Shown one piece after another: positions 27,789-37,602 of a stretch of 64,000 nucleotides of DNA; the first letter of the stretch is position 1, and every line of letters starts with the position of its first letter. Made by a program: the position numbers and the translations under genes. The stretch covers positions 930,001-994,000 of the forward strand of contig CP075369.1 of NCBI GenBank assembly GCA_019454205.1. The letters are read 5' to 3'. This DNA comes from Xanthobacteraceae bacterium. Lineage in GTDB: Bacteria > Pseudomonadota > Alphaproteobacteria > Rhizobiales > Xanthobacteraceae. A model generated the notes under the pieces. That model was not told the origin of the DNA. It saw only the letters and a program-made list of their open reading frames with translations, and did not search any database.

Positions 27789-28637
27789 TCATTTCCCCGT
27801 CGCGGCGAAAACATTTGCGAGCCGCACGAAACCTTCCACTGGAATTTCTTCCGCGCGCTTCGTCGGTTCGATCTGCGCCTCGGCCAGTAGCTGAAGCGCG
27901 TCCACGCCGAGCGAGCGCAGGCTTTGGCGTAGCATCTTGCGCCGCTGGCCGAAAGCGGCTGCCGTCACGCGCGCAAGGATGCCGGAGTCGCACGGCAACG
28001 GATTTTCGCGGGGAACGATGTGCACGACCGAAGACGTCACCTTCGGCTGTGGCACGAACGCGCTCGGACTGATGTCGAACATAATCCGCGCTGCGGAACG
28101 CCATCCGGCCAGCACGCCGAGACGCCCGTAGGCATCGTCGCCCGCCTGCGCCACGATGCGCGCTGCGACCTCGCGCTGGAACATCAGCACCAGCGAGTCG
28201 TAATAGGGCGGCCACGGCTCGACGGTGAGCCAGTTCACCAGCAGCGCCGTCGCAATGTTGTAGGGCAGGTTCGCGACAATGCGCGCCCGCGCGCCCTTGA
28301 GAAGCGGCAGCGGGTCGAAGGCGAGCGCGTCGGCCTCGACGATTTCCAGTTTGCCGGGATAGGCGGCGGAGATTTCCTCCAGCGCGGCGATGCAACGCCG
28401 GTCGCGCTCGATGGCAATGACGCGGGCCGCGCCCTCCGCGAGTAGCGCGCGCGTCAGCCCGCCGGGGCCGGGACCCACTTCGATTATCGTGACGCCTTCG
28501 AGCGGTCCGCCTGCGCGCGCGATGCGTGCGGTCAGGTTCAGGTCGAGCAGGAAATTCTGGCCGAGGGATTTCTTCGCCTGCAATTCATGCCGCCGGATCA
28601 CGTCACGCAGCGGCGGCAGGTTGTCGATGGCGCTCAT
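27789..28637 (-). CDS. ksgA: 16S rRNA dimethyladenosine transferase
   Basis: The start at 28637 ([19 protein letters not shown]) gives 282 residues and overlaps the pdxA stop by 4 nt (ATGA). The same frame stays open far upstream, antisense-free but overlapping pdxA, and is not used. Motifs are KSLGQNFL, the SAM-binding [10 protein letters not shown] and the catalytic NLPYNIAT. KsgA dimethylates two adjacent adenines near the 3' end of 16S rRNA, a late 30S maturation step. Confidence 0.97.
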   Translation of the reverse strand: MSAIDNLPPLRDVIRRHELQAKKSLGQNFLLDLNLTARIARAGGPLEGVTIIEVGPGPGGLTRALLAEGAARVIAIERDRRCIAALEEISAAYPGKLEIVEADALAFDPLPLLKGARARIVANLPYNIATALLVNWLTVEPWPPYYDSLVLMFQREVAARIVAQAGDDAYGRLGVLAGWRSAARIMFDISPSAFVPQPKVTSSVVHIVPRENPLPCDSGILARVTAAAFGQRRKMLRQSLRSLGVDALQLLAEAQIEPTKRAEEIPVEGFVRLANVFAATGK

Positions 28638-29617
28638 GCGCGCGACGAGAGCCTGTGTGCGAGTTTGATCGCAGCTTCTAGGCTCGATGGGTCGGCGCGG
28701 CCGGTGCCCGCGAGATCGAACGCCGTGCCGTGATCGGGCGAGGTGCGCACGAAGGGCAAACCGAGCGTCACGTTCACCGCGCGGTCGAAAGCAAGCGCCT
28801 TCACGGGCGCAAGCACCTGATCGTGATACATGCCGAGCGCAACGTCGTAGCGCTTGCGTGCCGCTGCGTGAAACATCGTGTCGGCGGGGTGGGGACCGGA
28901 AATGTCGAACCCTTCGCCGCGCAGCGTTTGAATCGCCGGCGCGATGATCGTGTTCTCTTCCGTGCCGATGGTGCCTTCCTCGCCTGCGTGCGGGTTCAGC
29001 CCGCAAACGGCGATGCGCGGCTTTGCAATTCCGAATTTCGTTCGGTAGTCGCGCGCGACGATGCGCGCGGTCTCCGCGATCATTTCCTGCGTCAGCAGGC
29101 GGGGCACCTCGCGCAGCGGAACGTGGATGGTGAGTGGCACCACCGCGAGTTCCTCGCTCCAGATCAGCATGGCGACGCGCGGCGTTCCCGCGAGATGCGC
29201 GAGATATTCGGTATGCCCCGGAAACGGAAATCCGCCCGCCTGCATCACGTGCTTGGCGATGGGATTGGTCACGACCGCGCCCGCTTCGCCGCGCTGCGTG
29301 TGCGAGACCGCGAGGTCGATCGCGGTGCGCGCGGCGTTCGCGCTCGAAGCGTCGGGTTTGCCGGGCGAGGCGGTGGCGAGCGCGCCGGTTTCGACGACCG
29401 GCAGCGCACCTACGAAAACACTCGCGGCTTCCGAGGGCACGCAACTCTCAATCGTTACATCGAGCGAGAGTTGTTGCGCGCGCCGCGCAAGAAAGGTGGC
29501 GTCACCGGCAATGAAGAATGGCGGCAGTTTCCGCTTTTCGCGTTCTCGCCAAAGCGCCAGCGTCAGGTCAGGACCGATCCCCGCCGGTTCGCCGAGGGTC
29601 AGCGCGAGCGGAAGCAT
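28634..29617 (-). CDS. pdxA: 4-hydroxythreonine-4-phosphate dehydrogenase
   Basis: The 327-residue enzyme of pyridoxal phosphate synthesis shows [13 protein letters not shown] at the N-terminus. Metal-binding histidines are expected in GHTEYLA and in [13 protein letters not shown], and [10 protein letters not shown] is a further family signature. It directly follows surA with no gap and overlaps ksgA by 4 nt. The surA-pdxA-ksgA order is conserved from gamma- to alphaproteobacteria. Confidence 0.97.
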   Translation of the reverse strand: MLPLALTLGEPAGIGPDLTLALWREREKRKLPPFFIAGDATFLARRAQQLSLDVTIESCVPSEAASVFVGALPVVETGALATASPGKPDASSANAARTAIDLAVSHTQRGEAGAVVTNPIAKHVMQAGGFPFPGHTEYLAHLAGTPRVAMLIWSEELAVVPLTIHVPLREVPRLLTQEMIAETARIVARDYRTKFGIAKPRIAVCGLNPHAGEEGTIGTEENTIIAPAIQTLRGEGFDISGPHPADTMFHAAARKRYDVALGMYHDQVLAPVKALAFDRAVNVTLGLPFVRTSPDHGTAFDLAGTGRADPSSLEAAIKLAHRLSSRA

Positions 29618-30565
29618 TTACTGCGAGATGATCTGGATGATCGATTTGGCGCGTGCCTGATCGAGCACTTTTTTCTCATAGGCCTGCAGCCGCTGGCCCA
29701 TCAGTTCGTTTTTCAGTTCGCGGTTTGCCGAGATGTCGGAGGCGATCACCTTGCGATCGCAAATGGCCACGACCTCGATGCCGTTCGCGGTCGGCTCAGG
29801 TGGCGTCATCTTGCCATCGGGCAGGGTTTCCAGCAGCTTTTGCAGATTGGCCGAAAGGTCCGTCGAAAAACGGCGGACGCGCGGCTTCACCACGGTTTCC
29901 TGATATTCGCGCGAAAGCTGAACCGCCTGTTCGCAAGAGGAAACACGAGCGCGCAGTGCTTCGGCCTGCTTGATGCGCTCCTGCCGTACCGCGGGAGGCG
30001 CGTTGCGGCGCGTGACAAAGATCACCTGCTGCATGGTGTATTGCACGGCCTTGCCTTGCAGGTTCTGTCCGCGCGCGGTCATGGCGGCGACCAGATCGGC
30101 GTCACGGATCGCGAAGTGGGAAGGATTGGCGGTCAGATATTGCTGCCAGGCGACATCGGCTTTCACGCGTGCCCGGAAGCTCTCAACGTCGATTCCGTTC
30201 GACTGCAGCACCTTCTCGAAATCGGCGAGGCTGCGTCCGAGCCGCTGCGCGATGCCGGCGAAGGCTTTGTCCACTTCCGCGCGAGTCGGGTTGACGTTGT
30301 TGCGCTGCGCGATCTGGAGCTTGAGCTTCTGGTTGATGAGTTCGTCGAGCGCCTCCTGCCGCGTCGCCTTGGGGCGGCCGGAAGTAGCGAGCAGCTTCAG
30401 GCGGTGCTGGACGTCGAGCGCCGTGATCGGTTCGCCGTTCACCAGCGCGACCAGCGCCCGCACCTGCTGTGCCTGCGCGCGCGGCGTGAATTGTGCGGCG
30501 GCGCCGATCAGGAGGAGGGCGAGTACTGCGAAATGAATTACTCGGATAAGGCGCGTCTGGTTCAT
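29618..30565 (-). CDS. surA: SurA-type periplasmic chaperone / peptidyl-prolyl isomerase
   Basis: The 315-residue secreted protein has a signal peptide (hydrophobic core ALLLIGAAA, cleavage near AQA at about 32) and then the SurA N-terminal domain (ALVNGEPITALDVQHRLKLL). The region around 160-260 corresponds to a PPIase (parvulin-like) domain but is divergent and shorter than the two-domain E. coli SurA. It escorts unfolded outer-membrane proteins such as LptD, encoded directly upstream with 97 bp between them. Confidence 0.88.
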   Translation of the reverse strand: MNQTRLIRVIHFAVLALLLIGAAAQFTPRAQAQQVRALVALVNGEPITALDVQHRLKLLATSGRPKATRQEALDELINQKLKLQIAQRNNVNPTRAEVDKAFAGIAQRLGRSLADFEKVLQSNGIDVESFRARVKADVAWQQYLTANPSHFAIRDADLVAAMTARGQNLQGKAVQYTMQQVIFVTRRNAPPAVRQERIKQAEALRARVSSCEQAVQLSREYQETVVKPRVRRFSTDLSANLQKLLETLPDGKMTPPEPTANGIEVVAICDRKVIASDISANRELKNELMGQRLQAYEKKVLDQARAKSIIQIISQ

Positions 30566-30662
30566 GGTCGTTAGTCTGTGGCGCGGCTTGCCGCCGATAC
30601 AACGGTTCGATCCTAAGACCGCTGCTGTGGCGGTATTGGGACGGGCGAAGCGGCGGTTCTCC

Positions 30663-33092
30663 CTAGCGAACGGTTTGGCCCATTGTACGCAGGTTCAGCT
30701 TGAAGACGAAACGCTGCACAGGCGTCGAGGTCAACAGATTCGTGTAGTCGACGATGTAGTTGGCGGATAGTGCGATGCACTCGTCGGCGTATTGTACGCC
30801 AAGCGAGCCGAAGTCGATCTTGCCGCGGTCGAGGTCGTAACGGACCGCGCCGGTGAGCGTCCAGTAATCGTGGACCTTGTAGCTGGCGGTCTGGAACAGC
30901 GCCTCGCGGCGGTCGATGTAGCCGATCAAAGGCTGCGCGTCGTAATAGGCGTAGATCGTGGACAGTTGCAGGCGATCCCAGGTCGAGCGCGTCTCGAATT
31001 CGAAGCGGCGAAGCGCCAGGTCATCCTTGTCGAAGCGGTAGCGCGTGATGAACGAGAACCGGCCGGTCGGCTGGAAATATACGCGCGCAACGTAGTCCGA
31101 CATCTTGTCTTCGAGGCCTGATTGCAGCGTCGAGCCGATCTGCTGCGTGCCGTCGGTGAAGCCGGTCTGGGCGAAGGAGTTGTCGCCCGTGAACTGATAG
31201 GACTGGCCGAACAGCACGTTGACCATGCCGAAGCGGTGCACGTTCGCGGTGTATTGCACGCCGTAGTTGACGCGCGAGCCGCCTTCGACGCGATCCCAGC
31301 CCGAATACTTGTCGATCGCAAACAGCGTGCTGTCGTCGAACACGAGGCTCTGCGCGTCTTCGTTCGGGAAGCGGCCGATCAGGCGCTCGCTGGGACGGAA
31401 GATCGTCTGCACGATCGGCTCCAGCGTCTGCGTGCCCCACGAATGGACCGAGATGAACGGCCAGCGCGTCTCGAAGCCGACCGTGGGCATGGCGCGGATC
31501 AGTTCGTCGCTGCCGGTCTGCAGGTAGTTGATGACGCCCGCGTCGTTCGAGACGTTCACCGAGGCGACGTCGGTGCGCAGCCGCACGAACGGCGTCACCA
31601 TGATGCCCGGCGTGGTGATGACGGTTTTGCGCCAGTCTAGTTGCGCCGACATGCGGGTATATTCGCCGGGGATGCCGCGGATGAAGCAGTTGGCGGGCAC
31701 CGCCGCCGAGACCAGACACTTGTTCGGATCCTGCGGGTCGGCAACACCGGCGCCGAGCGCGCGCAGCGCCGCGAAGTCGGCTTCCTGCCGCGTCAGGCTG
31801 GTGACGTTGATCTTGTAGGAGAGTTCGCCGCCGAGGATCGGGTTCTTGAAGTAGTACGAATAGTCGAGCACCGGCAGCACCAGCGGCAACTGGTCGTTGC
31901 GGTCGACTTCCGACAGGCCGCGGAAATGCATCCCGCGCAAGTCGAAGTAGGAGCGGTCGCCCTGGCCGGTCAGCCAGATTTCCGAGGTACGTTCGATGCG
32001 GCCGGTCGGCACGACGTTGTAGTCGCGCTGGAAGCTGCGGTCGCTGGAGATCATGCCGTCGAAGCCCCAGACCCAACGGCTGTTGATGTTGAACTCGCCG
32101 CTGATGTCGATGGAGCCGCGGAAGTCGCGCTGGCCGGAGAGGCCGGCGAATTCGTTGGGCTTCAACTGGTCGATGGCCGCGGCGCGGATCATGTACGCGC
32201 CGTTCTCCAGCCGGTGGCGGAATTCGCCTTTCACCAGCGGTCCCTGCAACGTGTACGGCGTGACCGACAGCGTCGAATCCATGTTCGGCGCGATCGACCA
32301 GAAGTACGGGATTTCCACGCCGACGCCGAGACGGCTGGTCGAGCGGAACGTCGGCTGCAGGAAGCCCGACTGACGCTTCACGGTCGGGTCGGGGTGATAG
32401 AAGAACGGCAGGTAGACCAGCGGATAGCCGAACACCTCGATGGTGGCGTTCTCGTAGTAAACTTTGCGCTCGCCTTCGTTATGGATGATGCGCGCGGCCT
32501 TCACTTGCCACAGCGGCGGCTTCTGGGGATCGTTCTTGCAGGGTTCGCAGGCGGTGTAGATGCCGCGCTGGTAGACCGTGAGCGTGCCGTCGGTGCGGTC
32601 GGCGCGGGTCGCCGCGAAGCGCGTACGGTTCGGCGTTTCCACCAGCAGCGAATTGACGAAGCCTTCCTTGAAGTCCTGCGTCAGTTCGAGCGACTGGCTG
32701 TGCACGATGTTGCCGTCGGTCGTCTTGTAGCGGACGTTGCCCTCGGCAAAGACGCGGTTGCTGTTGCGGTCGTAGCTGACGCGGTCCGCTTCCAGCGTGT
32801 TGCCGTCGTAATAGATCTGGACCTGACCGACCGCGTGAACCTTGTTCGAGCGGTTGTCGTAGATCATCTCGTTGGCGGTCACCAACATCCGCGCGTTTGG
32901 ATTGCGCTTCTTGCGGTTGTCGAGCTTGGTGGAGAGCGTCGGGTCGGTGGTGCGCGAGCGCGGCAGCGATTGCGCGAACGCGTCCGCCGCGAAGATCGCG
33001 GCCAGCAACGCACAAGCGATCGCCAGCCCAAGGCGGTTGACCCGCCGGGCAGGACGCAAAGCTCCGGAACTGACGGCGCTACGCGATACCAT
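30663..33092 (-). CDS. lptD: LPS-assembly outer-membrane protein LptD
   Basis: The start at the ATG at 33092 gives 809 residues. It overlaps the lptG stop by one base. The N-terminal signal peptide ends near ADAFAQ (about residue 41). The OstA/LptA-like domain follows (ARMLVTANEMIYDNRSNKVHAVG), then the DUF3769-type and beta-barrel LptD region. LptD inserts LPS in the outer leaflet. Two Cys (CEPCKNDPQK) sit at the border of the N-domain and barrel; their role here is unclear. Surrounded by lptF, lptG and surA, a complete export-assembly cluster. Confidence 0.96.
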   Translation of the reverse strand: MVSRSAVSSGALRPARRVNRLGLAIACALLAAIFAADAFAQSLPRSRTTDPTLSTKLDNRKKRNPNARMLVTANEMIYDNRSNKVHAVGQVQIYYDGNTLEADRVSYDRNSNRVFAEGNVRYKTTDGNIVHSQSLELTQDFKEGFVNSLLVETPNRTRFAATRADRTDGTLTVYQRGIYTACEPCKNDPQKPPLWQVKAARIIHNEGERKVYYENATIEVFGYPLVYLPFFYHPDPTVKRQSGFLQPTFRSTSRLGVGVEIPYFWSIAPNMDSTLSVTPYTLQGPLVKGEFRHRLENGAYMIRAAAIDQLKPNEFAGLSGQRDFRGSIDISGEFNINSRWVWGFDGMISSDRSFQRDYNVVPTGRIERTSEIWLTGQGDRSYFDLRGMHFRGLSEVDRNDQLPLVLPVLDYSYYFKNPILGGELSYKINVTSLTRQEADFAALRALGAGVADPQDPNKCLVSAAVPANCFIRGIPGEYTRMSAQLDWRKTVITTPGIMVTPFVRLRTDVASVNVSNDAGVINYLQTGSDELIRAMPTVGFETRWPFISVHSWGTQTLEPIVQTIFRPSERLIGRFPNEDAQSLVFDDSTLFAIDKYSGWDRVEGGSRVNYGVQYTANVHRFGMVNVLFGQSYQFTGDNSFAQTGFTDGTQQIGSTLQSGLEDKMSDYVARVYFQPTGRFSFITRYRFDKDDLALRRFEFETRSTWDRLQLSTIYAYYDAQPLIGYIDRREALFQTASYKVHDYWTLTGAVRYDLDRGKIDFGSLGVQYADECIALSANYIVDYTNLLTSTPVQRFVFKLNLRTMGQTVR

Positions 33093-34195
33093 CAACCGTC
33101 TTCCTGGTTCAGGAGAACCGAACAACCGATCAGCGCCGCGCAAACGATAGGCAGCCAGCCTGCAACCACTGGATGCAGGAAGCCGCCTTCGCCGAGCTGT
33201 TCGCTGAGCTGCACCGCAACGTAAAGCAAAAACCCTGCTAAAACGCCACCCGTAACCATCTTTCCGACCCCGCCGAGACGGAAAATTCGCAGGCTCACGG
33301 CGGCCGCGATGATGACCATGGTCGCGAGCAATAACGGCCGCGCCAGCAGCACCTGGTACTGGATCCGGTAGTTGGCGGCGGTCAGCCCGGCGGCCTGTAC
33401 CAGTTCGATGGCGAGCGGCAGTTCCCAGAAAGAAATCGAGGCCGCGTTGGCGAAACTGCCCCGGACCTGATTCGCGGTCAGACTCGTCGGCAGGTTGTGG
33501 GTCTTGAGGAACTGGGGGCTTTTGGTGGGCGAGTAGATCGAGACCTCGGTCAGCCGCCAGAAGCCGTCTTCCAGCTCGGCGGTCTTGGCCTCGATCCGCT
33601 CGGCGAATTCGCCCGACGGGTCGAAGGTGAAGATCCGCAATCCCGTGAGCGAGCGGCCCTGCCGGGTGCCGGCCTGTGCGTTGATGATCGCTTCCGCGCC
33701 GTCCGGGGTGCGCTGGCGCAGCCAGATGTTCGAGCGCGTGGTCGCGCGCGGCACGTTGCCGGATCGCGCGGTGACCAGTGTCGCCTCGATGTTGTCGGCG
33801 TGTTCTTTCAGCGTCGCGGACAGCGGGTTGTAGACCGTAGTCGCGAGGATGCCGATGAAGAACGCGATTGCGACTGCGCTGCCGATGAATTGCCACGCCG
33901 ACATGCCCGACGCGCGCGCGATCACGAATTCGAGCCGCCGCGACAGCGCGAGGAAAGCCGACATCGCGCCGACCAGCACCGCGAACGGCAACATCTGTTC
34001 GGAGAAGGCGGGCAGGCGCAGCAGCACGAGGTAGGCGATCTGCAACACGGAGGAGTCCGGGCGGTCGCCGACGCGGCGCGTGAGTTCGAAGAAGTCGACC
34101 ACCGCGATCAGCAGCATGCAGGTCGTGAACGCCACCAGCACCGCCATCAGGAAGCGGCGGCCGAAATAGCGACCCAACAAACCGAACGCGACCAT
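33092..34195 (-). CDS. lptG: LPS export ABC transporter permease LptG
   Basis: The ATG at 34195 (MVAFGLLGRYFGRRFLMAVLVAF) gives 367 residues and starts 5 nt after lptF. Earlier in-frame codons lie inside lptF and look non-coding. It has six membrane helices in the YjgP/YjgQ pattern, with the periplasmic beta-jellyroll domain between helices 3 and 4 (about 125-260). It pairs with LptF to extract LPS using LptB. lptB is not in the window. Confidence 0.95.
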   Translation of the reverse strand: MVAFGLLGRYFGRRFLMAVLVAFTTCMLLIAVVDFFELTRRVGDRPDSSVLQIAYLVLLRLPAFSEQMLPFAVLVGAMSAFLALSRRLEFVIARASGMSAWQFIGSAVAIAFFIGILATTVYNPLSATLKEHADNIEATLVTARSGNVPRATTRSNIWLRQRTPDGAEAIINAQAGTRQGRSLTGLRIFTFDPSGEFAERIEAKTAELEDGFWRLTEVSIYSPTKSPQFLKTHNLPTSLTANQVRGSFANAASISFWELPLAIELVQAAGLTAANYRIQYQVLLARPLLLATMVIIAAAVSLRIFRLGGVGKMVTGGVLAGFLLYVAVQLSEQLGEGGFLHPVVAGWLPIVCAALIGCSVLLNQEDG

Positions 34196-34200
34196 GACCG

Positions 34201-35358
34201 TTATGCCGTTTGCAGACGTTCGATGCGCCGGTTGATCGCGTCGGCGATGCGCTGGACCCATGCCGGCACTTCGAGCCGGATGAAGCCCGCGATCCACAGC
34301 AAGCCGAATACGATGCCGGTCAGCGGAATGACGTAGGGGACGAGGGTGAGCAGCGCGCTGCGGCCCACGAAACCGGACGTGCCGAAGCCAATGATTTCGA
34401 CGACGCCGAATGCGATGCCCGCGCCCGCGATGGAGACGCCACGGCTCTGGCGCGTGGTGCGCGCTTCGCCGAGGAACGCGAAGGCGATGATGAAGGCCGC
34501 GAGCGGATAGAGCGGCGAGGAGAGCCGTTTGTGCAGTTCGGACGTGAAGCGATACGGGTCCTGTTTGTAGACCGGGTCTTCCGGGTCGGGCCAGATCAGT
34601 TCGTCGAGCGGCCGGTCGGTCGCGCGGTACTGCACCGTCTGCGCCGCGGTGAATTGCGACATGTCGAAGGCGTAGCGCTGGAACTTCACGAAGTTCGGCG
34701 CGCGCTTCTCGCCCTGGATGCGATGGAGGATGCCCTGATCGAGGATCAGGAACAGGCCGTTGCCGTTCTCCGCGGGCGCGATGCGGCCGCGTTCGGCGAT
34801 GTAGACCGCTTCGTTGGCGGGATCGCGCAGGTCGTGGACGAAGATTCCGATCAGGGTGTTGTTCGCGCCGCGCTCGCGGATGTGGAAGGTGAGGCCTTCG
34901 AGCGCGTTGAAGCGCCCCGGCACCGCGACGTTGGCGACGATGTCGGCGTTCACCTTCGCGATCTGCTCGCGCAGCGTACGCAGCGACAACGGACCGAAAT
35001 GCGCGCTCACCAGCACCGAGAGCAGCGCGACCAGCGCGGTCAGCATGAACAGCGGGCGGAAGATGCGCCAGCCGCTGACGCCGGACGCGGACATCACCAC
35101 GAGTTCGGAATCGGCGTTGAGTTTGTTCAGCGTGTAGACGACCGCGATGAACAGTGCGATCGGCGCGATCACCAGCATCAGCATCGGCAGCGCGAGCAGC
35201 GTGACCTTGAACACGATCAGGAGCGTCTGCCCCTGCGAAGCGAGCAGGTCGAAACGGCGCAGCACCTGCGTCAGCCAGACCATGGTGGTCAGGCTGAACA
35301 GCACCGCGAGAAATGCGATCAAAGCGGTTCGGAAAAGATACCGGTCGATCCGCCCCAT
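34201..35358 (-). CDS. lptF: LPS export ABC transporter permease LptF
   Basis: The 385-residue protein has the YjgP/YjgQ architecture with six membrane helices and a large periplasmic domain. MGRIDRYLFRTALIAFL at the start and LNKLNADSELVVMSASGVSG after the third helix are diagnostic. It opens the minus-strand run lptF-lptG-lptD-surA-pdxA-ksgA-adh. The 163-bp gap to pepA contains a hairpin GCCGATTC-N7-GAATCGGC (35377-35399), which would lie in the lptF leader. Confidence 0.95.
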   Translation of the reverse strand: MGRIDRYLFRTALIAFLAVLFSLTTMVWLTQVLRRFDLLASQGQTLLIVFKVTLLALPMLMLVIAPIALFIAVVYTLNKLNADSELVVMSASGVSGWRIFRPLFMLTALVALLSVLVSAHFGPLSLRTLREQIAKVNADIVANVAVPGRFNALEGLTFHIRERGANNTLIGIFVHDLRDPANEAVYIAERGRIAPAENGNGLFLILDQGILHRIQGEKRAPNFVKFQRYAFDMSQFTAAQTVQYRATDRPLDELIWPDPEDPVYKQDPYRFTSELHKRLSSPLYPLAAFIIAFAFLGEARTTRQSRGVSIAGAGIAFGVVEIIGFGTSGFVGRSALLTLVPYVIPLTGIVFGLLWIAGFIRLEVPAWVQRIADAINRRIERLQTA

Positions 35359-35521
35359 ACAGCCGTTACACAGCGAGCCGATTCTTCCCCGGAATCGGCC
35401 CGTCCCCCTCGATATTTGACCGCCCGGAAACTGGCCTGAAAATGAGGCCTGAAGGCGGCGCTCGCCGCGGGCAAAATCATCGGTTAATAGTGGAACATCA
35501 ATCCCTTAATGGACCCCTGCC

Positions 35522-37027
35522 ATGGCTGATTCCGTGAAAATTTCCCTCTCCGATCTGAAGGCTCCGGCCAAGGGGATTCTGGTCGTCCTGACCGGCGACG
35601 ACCTGGCGCTCGGAAGTGCCGCCAAAACCGCCCTGAAACCGGCCGGAAACCTGCTGGAACGGGTCGCAAAAGCCGAAAAATTCAAGGGCGGCTACGGCAA
35701 GGTGCTGGAACTGATCGCCCCGGCCGGGCTCGGCTATGACCGCCTGCTGGTTGTAGGGGCGGGCAAGGCCGGGGAACTCGGACCGGAAAAGTGGCTCAAG
35801 CTGGGGGGCACCGTTCTGGGACGGCTCCCCGCCGGGAAGGCTGCGACCGTGCTGGTGCAGCTTTCCGGTAACAAGGTAGGGGCGGAAAACGCCGCCCAGT
35901 TCGCCCTTGGCTGCAAGCTCCGGGCCTACAAGTTCGACCGCTACAAGACGAAAAAGAAGGCGGCCGACGAGGGCGACGACAAATCCTCCGGTGGCGCCGC
36001 CATCACGATCGGCGTCGAGGATCTGGCCGCGACGAAGAAGGCTTGGAGCGCGGCGGAAGGCATCGGCAATGGCGTCCTGCTCGCGCGCGAACTCGTCAAC
36101 GAACCGCCGAACGTGCTGTTCCCGATGGAGTTTGCGCGCCGCGCCTCCGAGTTGAAGAAGCTCGGCGTCGGCGTCGAGGTGCTCGACGAGCCGATGCTCC
36201 GCAAGATCGGCATGAACGCGCTGCTTGCAGTCGGGCAGGGTTCGGACCGCGACAGCCGCGTCGTCATCATGCGCTGGAACGGCGGCAAGAAGGGCGAACA
36301 GCCGGTCGCGATCATCGGCAAGGGCGTGTGCTTCGACACCGGCGGCATCTCGATCAAGCCCGCGGCGGGCATGGAAGACATGAAGGGCGACATGGCGGGC
36401 GCGGCCTGCGTCACCGGCCTCATGCACGCGCTTGCTTCACGCAAGGCCAAGGCCAACGTGATCGGCGTCATCGGTATCGTCGAGAACATGCCGGATGGAA
36501 AATCCTATCGTCCCGGCGACATCCTGAAATCCTATTCGGGCCAGACCATCGAGGTCATCAACACCGATGCCGAAGGCCGTCTCGTTTTGTGCGACGTGCT
36601 CGCGTACACCAACGAGCGCTTCAAGCCGAAGCTGATGATCGACCTTGCGACGCTGACCGGCGCAATCCTGATCGCGTTTGGACAGGAGCACGCGGGACTG
36701 TTCTCGAACGACGACAAGCTTGCGGGCCGCCTGATCGACGCGGGCCGCGAGACCGGCGAGACGCTGTGGCGGATGCCGCTCGGCCCCGCTTACGACAAGA
36801 TGATCGACTCGAAATTCGCGGACATGAAAAACACCGGCGGCCGTTTCGCCGGTTCGACCACCGCCGCGCAGTTCTTGCAGCGCTATGTCGGCAAGACGCC
36901 GTGGGCGCATCTCGACATCGCCGGCACCGGCATGGCGGCGAACGCGAACGAGATCAGCACGTCATGGGGTCCGGGCTGGGGCGTGCGCCTGCTCAATCAA
37001 TTCATCGCGGATCATTACGAGAAATAG
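35522..37027 (+). CDS. pepA: Leucyl aminopeptidase (M17)
   Basis: The 501-residue protein has the M17 catalytic domain with [24 protein letters not shown] and the signature NTDAEGRL (347-354), containing the two-metal ligands. It removes N-terminal residues from peptides; E. coli PepA also binds DNA. The N-terminal third is less conserved. The pepA-holC pair, divergent from lptF, is the common proteobacterial order. Confidence 0.97.
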   Translation: MADSVKISLSDLKAPAKGILVVLTGDDLALGSAAKTALKPAGNLLERVAKAEKFKGGYGKVLELIAPAGLGYDRLLVVGAGKAGELGPEKWLKLGGTVLGRLPAGKAATVLVQLSGNKVGAENAAQFALGCKLRAYKFDRYKTKKKAADEGDDKSSGGAAITIGVEDLAATKKAWSAAEGIGNGVLLARELVNEPPNVLFPMEFARRASELKKLGVGVEVLDEPMLRKIGMNALLAVGQGSDRDSRVVIMRWNGGKKGEQPVAIIGKGVCFDTGGISIKPAAGMEDMKGDMAGAACVTGLMHALASRKAKANVIGVIGIVENMPDGKSYRPGDILKSYSGQTIEVINTDAEGRLVLCDVLAYTNERFKPKLMIDLATLTGAILIAFGQEHAGLFSNDDKLAGRLIDAGRETGETLWRMPLGPAYDKMIDSKFADMKNTGGRFAGSTTAAQFLQRYVGKTPWAHLDIAGTGMAANANEISTSWGPGWGVRLLNQFIADHYEK

Positions 37028-37033
37028 GATCGC

Positions 37034-37483
37034 GTGACCGACGTCTATTTCTATCACCTGCAAAACCAGCCGCTTGAGCGCGTGCTGCCGCAACTCTTGG
37101 AGAAATGTCTTGAGCGCGGCTGGCGCTGCGTGGTGCAGGCGGAGACGGACGAGCGCGTGCAGGCGCTCGACCAGCATCTGTGGACGTGGCGCGAGGAGTC
37201 GTTCCTGCCGCACGGCACCGACAAGGACTTGAACGCGGTCGAGCAGCCGGTGCTGCTCACGACATCGGATGCAAATGCAAACGCGGCGAACGTGCGCTTC
37301 TTCGTCGAGGGCGCGAACAACAACGATCTCGCCGGATACGAGCGCGCGATTCATCTGTTCGACGGCAACGATCCCGATGCGGTCGATGCCGCGCGCGAGA
37401 ACTGGAAGTCAGCGCAAGCCGCCGGTCACGCGGTGACGTACTGGCAGCAGGACGAAGCGGGCCGCTGGCAGCAGAAGGCGTAG
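37034..37483 (+). CDS. holC: DNA polymerase III chi subunit
   Basis: The 149-residue protein matches HolC. It starts at a GTG 6 nt after the pepA stop with TDVYFYHLQNQPLERVLPQL, and contains the LWTWREESFLPHGT segment. Chi links the clamp loader to SSB. The C-terminus is Gln/Trp-rich (WQQDEAGRWQQKA). Two palindromic repeats immediately follow. Confidence 0.93.
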   Translation: MTDVYFYHLQNQPLERVLPQLLEKCLERGWRCVVQAETDERVQALDQHLWTWREESFLPHGTDKDLNAVEQPVLLTTSDANANAANVRFFVEGANNNDLAGYERAIHLFDGNDPDAVDAARENWKSAQAAGHAVTYWQQDEAGRWQQKA

Positions 37484-37491
37484 GATTCGCA

Positions 37492-37538
37492 CCTCATCCT
37501 TCGAGACGCCGCGCTTCGCGCGGCTCCTCAGGATGAGG
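37492..37538 (-). repeat. Palindromic repeat, copy B (AGGATG-type end, inverted)
   Basis: Outer stem CCTCATCCT (37492-37500) with AGGATGAGG (37530-37538). The inner stem is GCCGCGC (37508-37514) with GCGCGGC (37518-37524) and loop TTC. It lies in the opposite orientation to copies A, C and D, and 17 bp from copy C. Confidence 0.9.
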
Positions 37539-37555
37539 TTTTGATTATCTCTCCA

Positions 37556-37598
37556 TCATGGTGAGGAGCGGTGCGTAGCACCGCGTCTCGAACCATGA
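37556..37598 (+). repeat. Palindromic repeat, copy C (ACCATG-type end)
   Basis: Outer stem TCATGGT (37556-37562) with ACCATGA (37592-37598). The inner stem is GCGGTGC (37568-37574) with GCACCGC (37578-37584) and loop GTA. Together with copy B it fills the gap between the convergent holC and thiosulfate-transporter genes. Confidence 0.9.
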
Positions 37599-37602
37599 GC
37601 AA

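Noticed and set aside
28730..30574. A 614-codon plus-strand open frame opposite pdxA and surA
   Set aside because: It spans two well-supported minus-strand genes and has Arg/His/Ala-biased composition typical of antisense frames.
30566..30662. GGTTCGATCC in the surA-lptD gap looks like a tRNA T-arm
   Set aside because: No acceptor stem, D-arm or anticodon arm can be built around it.
35416..35444. A TTGACC box 17 bp before AAAATG as a pepA promoter
   Set aside because: The -10 match is too poor (two of six) to call a promoter.
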